The notes beneath the pieces were generated by a model. The model saw only the letters and a list, made by a program, of their open reading frames with translations, was not told the DNA's origin and ran no database searches. The position numbers and the translations under genes are program-made. Below, piece after piece: positions 26,463 to 32,488 of a DNA stretch of 32,488 nucleotides. The DNA comes from Planctomycetota bacterium (lineage in GTDB: Bacteria; Planctomycetota; PUPC01; JACPCR01): positions 1-32,488 of the forward strand of contig JAQBXN010000103.1 in NCBI GenBank assembly GCA_027625095.1. Reading direction: 5' to 3'. Each line of letters begins with the position of its first letter. Position 1 is the first letter of the stretch.

Positions 26463-27368
26463 ATGGCAACGTGTATGGTTGGCGGAAGACCGGTTCCCGA
26501 CGCGCTTTTGGGCGAGTTGCGAGACAGTTCGGAATTGCTGTCCACGTCTGAGGAGTTCCAATCGAGAATGGCTGAAGACGGCTACGTTTTTCTGCGTGGC
26601 GCACTGGACGCTGGGGAGATCATGGCCGCTCGTGAAGAGGCGCTGGAACGGCTGGCAGAAGTGGACGAGATCAAGCGGCCCGCTGTCGAAGGCTGGGCCA
26701 CGGGGACCAGTCGCCGCAAAGAACTCGTCGGCGATCTTGGCGAGTTCTGGCAGTCCGTCTCCGAGGGCCCCAACCTGCGCACAGCGACGCATGGAGCGAA
26801 AATGCGATCGATTCTGGACGCCCTGTTCGGTGAACCGTCCATTGGGCAGGACTACATTTTCCTCCGAGTCGGTGTGCCCGGCCGGTCGACGGATCTGCAC
26901 TACGACTATCCCTTTTTTTCGAGAGGCTCGAAACGAATCGTTACCGTCTGGTTCCCAGTGGGAGAGGTTTCGGTTGTTCAGGGGCCACTGATGATTGTTG
27001 AAGGTTCGCATCACTACTCAGATCTGATCGACTTGAACCAGACGCTGAACTACGACTCCACCGCATCCCCGAGAGTGGCTCTGGAAGACGATGCGATCAC
27101 GTTTGCACAAAAGCGCGGCACGCGTCTGCTGACCACACACTTTCAGCCCGGGGACATCGTCGTATTCGGAATGACAACCCTTCACGGTTCACTGGACAAC
27201 CACTCGCCGGAAAATCGGGTCAGGGTGTCGGTCGATGTCCGTTACCAGCCGGCGAGCGATCCAAAGGACGAACGTTACTTCGGTACCAAACCGGGCGGCA
27301 CGACCGGTGTGGGTTACGGCGAACTGAATGGCGCCAAGCCGCTCGATCAGCCCTGGCATGTTAGATAG
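26463..27368 (+). CDS. Phytanoyl-CoA dioxygenase (PhyH) family protein
   Basis: The 301-residue protein is a non-haem Fe(II)/2-oxoglutarate oxygenase of the PhyH family, which hydroxylates varied small molecules. The iron triad is visible: H146 and D148 in LHYDYPF, and H241 in TTLHGSLDNHSPENRVR. R252 or R254 is the likely 2-oxoglutarate-binding arginine. The N-terminal part has the family's opening (MAEDGYVFLRGALDAGEI). The core has VQGPLMIVEGSHHYSD, corresponding to the conserved GxLxxxPGSH element. The ATG has GAGG ten bases upstream. It appears to be a single-gene unit converging with the large PVC cytochrome gene. The substrate is unknown; many bacterial members act in secondary metabolism or osmolyte synthesis. 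Confidence 0.88.
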   Translation: MATCMVGGRPVPDALLGELRDSSELLSTSEEFQSRMAEDGYVFLRGALDAGEIMAAREEALERLAEVDEIKRPAVEGWATGTSRRKELVGDLGEFWQSVSEGPNLRTATHGAKMRSILDALFGEPSIGQDYIFLRVGVPGRSTDLHYDYPFFSRGSKRIVTVWFPVGEVSVVQGPLMIVEGSHHYSDLIDLNQTLNYDSTASPRVALEDDAITFAQKRGTRLLTTHFQPGDIVVFGMTTLHGSLDNHSPENRVRVSVDVRYQPASDPKDERYFGTKPGGTTGVGYGELNGAKPLDQPWHVR

Positions 27369-27461
27369 CGCAATGTTCATGGCTCTCCCATCCATAGGCT
27401 AATCGCTCGGCTTCGCTGCTTGGTCAGGTAGGTGCCCTCGGCTGTACGGCCTGAGTGACTC

Positions 27462-27479
27462 CCTTGCCAGAAAGCAAGG
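27462..27479. terminator. Small hairpin between convergent genes
   Basis: CCTTGC (27462-27467) and GCAAGG (27474-27479) form a perfect 6-bp stem with a 6-nt loop in the 196-bp space between the converging PhyH and PVC-cytochrome genes. It may be a weak bidirectional terminator; there is no T-run on either side. Confidence 0.3.
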
Positions 27480-27564
27480 TGAAGATGCTCTATCAGGAGA
27501 TTCGAAACTCAGGAAAATGCTCTCGGCTCTTCTATGAGTGGAGTAATTCATATTTCTCTGTTTG

Positions 27565-30516
27565 TCACTTTCCGGTGGGCACCTGTTCCTTGCTCTGAAG
27601 ATACGCGACAAGATCGCGAATCTGGTCAGGTTTCAGCCCTTGCAACAGTCCCTCGGGCATGGCTGACATCTTGGTGTTTTTCATCTCTGCTATTTCGTTG
27701 CGGGATAATTGAATGGGGCCGGTCACTGTTTTTAGAGAGAGACTGTCTTTGTCGCTGTTTTGAATCACGCCCGACAGGACGCGTTCGTCGAAGGTGTGTA
27801 TCGTTTGGAGGATGTAGCTCTTGTCCACCGCGGCGTTGGGATCGACGATGTTTTCCAGTAGATAATCCAGATCGAAACGGTTTGAGCCGGTGAGGTCCGG
27901 ACCCAGGCTTCCGCCGGCATCATGGAGCCGATGGCAGGTCAAACACAGATTGTCGAAGAGCAGGCGGCCATTGGATCGATTGACCTGGCTGCTCTTCAGC
28001 GCCTCCTGTAACTGCGACTTCAGTTTGCCAATTAATTCGCGTTTATCGCGTGGCGTTTGCCGGGCAACGCCCCAATGACGCAGCAGTGACTGGTCGAGGT
28101 CAGAGACCTTTAGTGCGTAGGCGCGGCGAACCAGATCTTGTGTCAAATCCCCCGGCGCCACGCGCGCGTCATTGATCGCCCCCGCCACTGCCTGTGCGTG
28201 ATCGAGCCGTGAGACCAGCACGTACAGGGCCTTGCGTTTTTGATCAAGCTTGAGTGCCGGGTAGATCTCCAGGATCGTGGCGGCAGTTTCCTTGAATCGG
28301 TTCTGAGAAAACACCTCGAAGGATTGCTGGAGTAAACTGCCATTGTCGACCAGGCCGGGCTGCTTGAATAGTTGCTGAAGCACCATGAGAAGATCCGGAA
28401 GACCCAGTTGTGCGAATTTGTTCAGAGCATCGGCCCGTTGGCCATCCTTCCTGTTCACGTCCAAAATAAGCTTACGAAGTGGATCAACTCCCGCGGGATC
28501 GCCAAAGATAAGCGAGAGATCTTCGGCCAGGGCATGCAACGAATTGGTCGGGCTGGCCAGCATGTGTTTGCGCGTTTCCGGCCAGGATGCGGGCAGCTTG
28601 GGGCGAGCGCGGCTTGTGAGAAGCTGGTCCACGATGCCACCCGCGATGTCCAGGCGTAGGGTGTCGTTATCGACCTGTCCCAGCGCTGTAATCAGTTGGT
28701 CCAATATTGATTCGTTGTTCAGGGCCGTGATCCTGCGTGCCGAAAACCGCCGCAATTGGGACAGCCCCATATTCGGCAGAAGTGCAATTGCCGGTGCAGC
28801 GTCTTTCGCGATCAGCGGCTCCAGTCCGTACCACAACAGCATTGGGATGTTCGGATCCGAATTGTCTTCCGTATGAAGCGTCAAGCCGTTGAGCAGCCGC
28901 CATTGATCTTGTTCGGGCAGGCGAGGTAGTGCACTGGCAAGGTACCGCCGCACCACTGGTGATGGATCGTCTTTGGCCAGGGTTGTGAAGCGTTCGAGGA
29001 TGGACTGCGCGGGTTTCTGATCCTCACATGCAAGTTGTACAGTCCATGCACGAACGTGGGCGTGAGGGCTTTGCAGACTTTCAAGGATGATGTCCTCGGT
29101 CAGCCCCTGCGTGGCATGCAGCGCCCACAATGCGCGCAGTCTTCGGGGCAACTCCTCATGGGTGCGCAGGATCTCTAACAGGGCCTGGTGAACTTTGGGA
29201 TTGGGGCCGCGCGCCTGCAATTGCAACCGGGCGCGACGAACAAACCAATCGTTGCGGTGCAGTTGCAGTGCAACCAATTCGTCATCGCTGAGTTTGCCAA
29301 TGTTCACCTGAACAGGTTTGGGCTGCGTGCTCTTGTGATGAATCTTCAATATCCTGCCGTCGTAGAGGTGATCCTCCTTCTCGCCCCAACAGATTCGTTT
29401 TTCGTAAAAATCACACACGTAGATGGCGCCGTCTGCACCATATTTGAGCTGTACGGGGAGGAAAAAATTGTCTTTGGTGATCAAAAGATCGTCGCCGTGC
29501 CCGGCGCTATATCCCGATCCTTTGGCAACGGGAATATCGACGTTTACGCGTCGACCATTCACGTTGCCCATAAAAAGTCGGTTGCGATACTGCTCGGGGA
29601 AGGCGTCGCCAAGGTACACGGTCAGCCCGCAATGCGAATGTCCTCCAGCCATTTTGCGATGGCTGTGATCCGCGATGCACTTCATATAGTCATAGATGTA
29701 CGGACCCAAGCACCAGTCCCGGTTGTCCAGGCGCGCGCCCTGCACGGCATGATAGAGGTGTTCGGTGATACAGGTGACCTGAAACAGTTCGCCATGATCG
29801 TCGTAATCAATACCCCAGGGGTTATACGAACCCCGACACCATGACTCGACTTTGCGCTTGGTCGGATGATATCGCCATACGCCATTCTGAATCATGAGGC
29901 GCTCTTTCCCCGGCGTTCCCGGAATGCCGACCTCCGACCTCCCGATCCCCTTCAAACCGTAAAGCCAGCCGTCGGGCCCCCAGATGAACGAGTTGATGAA
30001 GTGGTGGGTCAGGTAATCCCAACCATCCAACACCGTTTCCGGTTCACTGTCGGGTTTGTCATCACCATCCCGATCCGGAATGAACTGGAGATACGGCGTG
30101 GCGCCAACCCATACGCCACCGAATCCAATGGCGATGGCACTGATACGGTTAAGTTTTTCGTGAAAGATGGTCCGTTTATCGTGAACGCCGTCGCCATCCT
30201 GGTCTTCCAGAATGACAATCCGATCCCGACCCTCCGCAAAGCGAGAGCGGCCATTGTTCTGATACGCAAGTGTCTCGGCGACCCAGAGCCGGCCACGATC
30301 ATCAAAAGCTATGGCGATCGGCTGATTTAATAAACTGGGTTCAGCGAAGACAGTGCCAGCAAAGCCATCCAGTAAGGTGATGTCCGCCAAGCCCTGGTCG
30401 CCGGTGACAATCGGGTTCGGTTTGTCGCGATCCGCTTCTTCGCCGGACAGGCCACTGGTGATCGCAAGCGTGATGGTGACCAACACAGCCGTCCGAATCA
30501 TTCTATTTCTTTGCAT
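27565..30516 (-). CDS. PVC-type membrane-bound dehydrogenase-like protein with HEAT repeats and C-terminal cytochrome c
   Basis: The 983-residue product has a signal peptide (RTAVLVTITLAITSGLSG). Residues ~40-400 form a beta-propeller like that of PQQ/glucose-sorbosone dehydrogenases (GFAGTVFAEPSLLNQP, AFDDRGRLWVAET, GDGVHDKRTIF, YGADGAIYVCDFYEKR). Residues ~420-830 are helical HEAT-like repeats. The C-terminal haem domain has CLTCH (C858, C861, H862), GPDLTG, and LLENIVDPNAAVDKSY. This propeller-HEAT-cytochrome layout is the classic planctomycete/verrucomicrobial family (TIGR02604 plus TIGR02603). The proteins are exported; oxidation of sugars with electron transfer to the haem is proposed but not proven. 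The ATG at 30516 lies directly before the signal peptide. Confidence 0.92.
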   Translation of the reverse strand: MQRNRMIRTAVLVTITLAITSGLSGEEADRDKPNPIVTGDQGLADITLLDGFAGTVFAEPSLLNQPIAIAFDDRGRLWVAETLAYQNNGRSRFAEGRDRIVILEDQDGDGVHDKRTIFHEKLNRISAIAIGFGGVWVGATPYLQFIPDRDGDDKPDSEPETVLDGWDYLTHHFINSFIWGPDGWLYGLKGIGRSEVGIPGTPGKERLMIQNGVWRYHPTKRKVESWCRGSYNPWGIDYDDHGELFQVTCITEHLYHAVQGARLDNRDWCLGPYIYDYMKCIADHSHRKMAGGHSHCGLTVYLGDAFPEQYRNRLFMGNVNGRRVNVDIPVAKGSGYSAGHGDDLLITKDNFFLPVQLKYGADGAIYVCDFYEKRICWGEKEDHLYDGRILKIHHKSTQPKPVQVNIGKLSDDELVALQLHRNDWFVRRARLQLQARGPNPKVHQALLEILRTHEELPRRLRALWALHATQGLTEDIILESLQSPHAHVRAWTVQLACEDQKPAQSILERFTTLAKDDPSPVVRRYLASALPRLPEQDQWRLLNGLTLHTEDNSDPNIPMLLWYGLEPLIAKDAAPAIALLPNMGLSQLRRFSARRITALNNESILDQLITALGQVDNDTLRLDIAGGIVDQLLTSRARPKLPASWPETRKHMLASPTNSLHALAEDLSLIFGDPAGVDPLRKLILDVNRKDGQRADALNKFAQLGLPDLLMVLQQLFKQPGLVDNGSLLQQSFEVFSQNRFKETAATILEIYPALKLDQKRKALYVLVSRLDHAQAVAGAINDARVAPGDLTQDLVRRAYALKVSDLDQSLLRHWGVARQTPRDKRELIGKLKSQLQEALKSSQVNRSNGRLLFDNLCLTCHRLHDAGGSLGPDLTGSNRFDLDYLLENIVDPNAAVDKSYILQTIHTFDERVLSGVIQNSDKDSLSLKTVTGPIQLSRNEIAEMKNTKMSAMPEGLLQGLKPDQIRDLVAYLQSKEQVPTGK

Positions 30517-30650
30517 TTAAACTCTGCTCTATGGTGGGGTGGATACTGATGCCTGACTCACCATCTTCCGGAAGCAAAATCCGTTGTTCGATGGAACATG
30601 GGAATTCCTCAACAGTCTAGCCGTGAATCAATGGCGGACAAAATGTAGGT

Positions 30651-31016
30651 TCAAACGAACACCAGAGGGCCGCCACTCTTTACTTCAAGTGTGACCTTTG
30701 TCTTCTTTTTGTCGTCTATCACATAGGTGACGTTCAGGTCCCTCTTGCTCTGTGGCGAACTTCGGATGCTGTACAGAAAGGGTTGGTAAGGGACATCCAG
30801 GCTCTGGGCGAAACTCTTTTCAAAATACAACAACCCGCTGTAGTTATTTGTTGTTGCCACGAACTCGGTCAGCTTATTGGTGACATTAAACCGCGTGTCT
30901 TCGTATCCGTAGGACGCTTTGATGATCTTTATATTGATCGGTTCGCCCAGTCTCCAATATGCCTTGGGCAGGAAGTCTAATTCCTTGTCAGTGTAGGATA
31001 GGTAATTTTGTTGTCT
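30651..31016 (-). pseudogene. DUF3395-like domain relic with no in-frame strong start
   Basis: The minus-strand frame is open from the stop at 31017-31019 to the stop at 30651 (121 codons). The first GTG is only at 30860, and no ATG, GTG or TTG comes earlier. The translation looks like a real protein: AYWRLGEPINIKIIKASYGY, NVTNKLTEFV, and RDLNVTYVIDDKKKTKV then LEVKSGG. This is the pattern of DUF3395 (the DnaJ-C11-like domain), where an [I]xxAxYG strand and DVTxKL precede a final LxVxY strand. Since the coding character runs past the only start, the 5' part of the gene was probably lost. The frame breaks close to a transposase relic. Family call is by eye and moderate. Confidence 0.5.
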
Positions 31017-31020
31017 CTAT

Positions 31021-31078
31021 AGGTCAGACCCTTTTGCCGAGCGGACAACACAATCGGATCGGGAGCAGGACCAGCCAT
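31021..31078 (-). mobile_element. 5' relic of an IS630-type transposase gene
   Basis: From the ATG at 31078 the minus strand encodes MAGPAPDPIVLSARQKGL, matching the usual opening of IS630-family transposases (MxGPxPxPIVLSxxQRxxLE). The similarity stops near 31030 at GGGTCTGACC, after which the frame enters unrelated sequence. Only about 15-18 codons remain, so this is a relic. Its end abuts the 5'-less DUF3395-like fragment, consistent with a deletion or insertion joint. Confidence 0.4.
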
Positions 31079-31079
31079 A

Positions 31080-31123
31080 CGACGCCTCCATGAATACAGA
31101 AAGGAGTTGAAAACGAGGCGTCG
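31080..31123. repeat. Inverted repeat beside the transposase relic
   Basis: CGACGCCTC (31080-31088) and GAGGCGTCG (31115-31123) are perfect 9-bp inverted repeats separated by 26 bp, directly upstream of the transposase relic's ATG. It may belong to the element's leader or end. The remaining stretch to the ROK gene (31124-31400) holds no recognisable gene. Confidence 0.5.
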
Positions 31124-31400
31124 AAGAAAATTTACCAGGCTATGACAAAGGAGAAGTGCCTGTATTACAATCACATACTCGTGTATCCGTTCCAGGAATT
31201 GGGGTACCAGCCGGGTACATATCGCCCAAGGCCCGGCCAAAGCCGTTACTTTGACCCCGTTTCTGCCATCCCTGAATATTTATTTCTGGTCAACATGACC
31301 CGTAATTCATGGGAGGCGCGAGGAACGAACCTGGGACTCCCTGGTGGCCGATGGATGAACAGTGCACCACGTTGAATCTGTGATCTCAAAGGAAGCTGGT

Positions 31401-32336
31401 ATGAAGAACGCCCCACTCTTTCTAGGTATCGACATCGGTGGCACGAAGACCGCTGTCTCGATCCTGAGCGGAACGTCAGGCGTCGTCGCAAAGGAACGAT
31501 ATGCAACCTGTGGTGAAGATGGCCCAGAGCGCTGCGTGCAAAAGATGATTGAGACCGGGCATCACCTGGCTGCGGGACACGAGCTTTCAGGAATCGGGAT
31601 CTCTGTAGGCGCTATGTTTGACCCCGCCACAGGCTGTTTCGGCGATGCCCCGCATCTGCCTGGCTGGAGAGGCTATCCAGTCGTGAAAGCATTTGAAGAG
31701 GCATTTTCACTACCCGTTGCGGCGGACAACGATGCCAACGCCTGTGCCCTGGCCGAGTGGCGGTACGGGGCAGGCAAAGGCTCGCAGCATATGGCTTTTC
31801 TTACATTCGGAACAGGTCTTGGCGCGGGCTTCATCCTCAATGGGATGATTTACCGAGGCGCATCCTCTCTTGCCGGGGAGATAGGCGCCACGCGAGTTGC
31901 CGAAGACGGCCCACCAGTGCGAGGAAAGCCGGGATGTCTGGAGGGATTTGCCTCCGGAGCAGGGATTGCCGGTCTCGCAGAGCGGGCTCTGCGTATCCAT
32001 CGCGGCAAGAGCTGTCTGACTGAAGGGGCCTGTGCACGTGATGTTGCCGAAGGTGCGATGGCGGGGGACGCACTTTGCCTCGAAATCCTGAATGAGAGCG
32101 GAGATTACCTTGGGCGTGGCCTGGCCATACTCATGGATCTTCTCAATCTCGAAGTGATCGTGATCGGCTCTATCTTCACCCGTTGCGAGGCTCTGCTCCG
32201 GCCGGCCATGGAGGCCGCCCTCGAACGTGACGCCATGCCTCTTACCAGGGAGGCCTGTCGTGTCGTTCCCGCGGCCCTCGGCGAGCATATCGGGGATTAC
32301 GCAGCGCTCGCTTTAGCAGTGGAGGCCAGCAGCTAG
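31401..32336 (+). CDS. ROK-family sugar kinase (glucokinase-like)
   Basis: With the ATG at 31401 (AAAGGA ribosome binding site just upstream) the protein has 311 residues, the normal ROK length; a GTG at 31362 is less likely. Motifs are the phosphate loop FLGIDIGGTKTAVSIL at the N-terminus, LPGW, the catalytic region AADNDANACALAEWRYG (Asp of DND as general base), FLTFGTGLGAGFILNG, and the C-terminal EVIVIGSIF. The ROK zinc site normally reads GEIGH then CxCGxxGCxE. Here it is GEIGA then PVRGKPGCLE, so the His and two of three Cys are missing. No helix-turn-helix precedes the kinase, so it is an enzyme rather than a repressor. The sugar cannot be assigned from sequence; glucose or N-acetylhexosamine kinases are usual. 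Confidence 0.88.
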   Translation: MKNAPLFLGIDIGGTKTAVSILSGTSGVVAKERYATCGEDGPERCVQKMIETGHHLAAGHELSGIGISVGAMFDPATGCFGDAPHLPGWRGYPVVKAFEEAFSLPVAADNDANACALAEWRYGAGKGSQHMAFLTFGTGLGAGFILNGMIYRGASSLAGEIGATRVAEDGPPVRGKPGCLEGFASGAGIAGLAERALRIHRGKSCLTEGACARDVAEGAMAGDALCLEILNESGDYLGRGLAILMDLLNLEVIVIGSIFTRCEALLRPAMEAALERDAMPLTREACRVVPAALGEHIGDYAALALAVEASS

Positions 32337-32458
32337 TGCGGCGCCCCGAAAGTTCTGACCCTTTTTTAGGCAATTCATTATTCCGGATTCCAGGCCATTT
32401 CTAACCCACTGACCAACGGCTTCCTTGCAGGAGGAATGTTTACTGGTTTGGTGCCTTA

Positions 32459-32488
32459 GCCACGGAGTGGCGAAAGCATATAGCCCCG
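32459..32488. repeat. REP-like palindrome, cut by the window end
   Basis: GCCACGGAGTGGC (32459-32471) is a 5-bp stem with 3-nt loop, followed by GAAAGCATATAGCCCCG at the window edge. The design matches the palindromes at 17112-17280, and the final GCCCCG could begin a second G/C palindrome like theirs. The rest lies outside. Confidence 0.45.

Noticed and set aside
31142..31375. 77-codon plus-strand frame before the ROK gene
   Set aside because: The composition is not protein-like, there is no family resemblance, and it lies next to relic DNA.
1..32488. CRISPR array, rRNA, tRNA, integrase or phage genes
   Set aside because: No regularly spaced repeats, rRNA-like tracts, cloverleaf-capable segments or phage/integrase motifs were found by reading both strands.

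Overview
The window looks like a chromosomal segment from a member of the Planctomycetota-Verrucomicrobiota-Chlamydiota (PVC) group or a close relative. The main evidence is a PVC-type propeller/HEAT/cytochrome c protein at 27565-30516, a penta-CxxCH cytochrome with an inserted PA14-like region at 17336-20062, a membrane-anchored FG-GAP protein, a DUF4838-type lipoprotein, a Hanks-type kinase, and a secretin-N-domain / TPR-peptidase / squalene-cyclase-like gene trio. The G+C is moderate to high. Many genes have no visible Shine-Dalgarno sequence, and GTG or TTG starts occur. No rRNA, tRNA, CRISPR array or complete mobile element was seen. All family assignments come from motif recognition by eye, not from database searches.

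Layout. 1-3573: the C-terminal part of a GH42-like glycosidase-related protein (+), converging with a membrane-anchored beta-rich protein (-). 3874-5764: a Ser/Thr kinase gene overlapping accA by 8 bp (-). 6118-9880: purine synthesis genes, a PurS-PurS-PurL fusion followed by purQ, with a strong 16-bp hairpin between them (+). 9972-15450: three minus-strand envelope genes in transcriptional order: a secretin-N-domain coiled-coil/TPR protein with a 12-glycine run, a TPR plus HExxH peptidase-MA-like protein, and a TonB-like transmembrane protein carrying a squalene-cyclase-like toroid and HEAT repeats. A GNRA-loop terminator lies after the first. 15606-16958: an RsmB-type rRNA m5C methyltransferase. 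16959-17335: a head-to-head pair of REP-like palindromic elements.

17336-22976: the penta-CxxCH/PA14 cytochrome, the FG-GAP protein and an M20 amidohydrolase (all -). 23287-25653: the DUF4838-type lipoprotein (-). Its start lies inside the 3' end of a decayed mnhG (Mrp antiporter subunit G) fragment. 26463-27368: a PhyH-family dioxygenase (+). 27565-30516: the large PVC-type dehydrogenase-like/cytochrome protein (-). 30651-31078: two adjoining gene relics, a DUF3395-like domain without an initiation codon and the first residues of an IS630-like transposase. 31401-32336: a ROK-family sugar kinase lacking the usual zinc ligands (+). The window ends inside another REP-like palindrome.

Housekeeping genes (accA, purL, purQ, rsmB) are interleaved with secreted or membrane proteins that suggest breakdown of complex carbohydrates (GH42-like, DUF4838, PVC cytochromes, ROK kinase). 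The most system-like unit is the 9972-15450 envelope trio. The most informative evolutionary scars are the mnhG fragment and the 30.6-31.1 kb relics.
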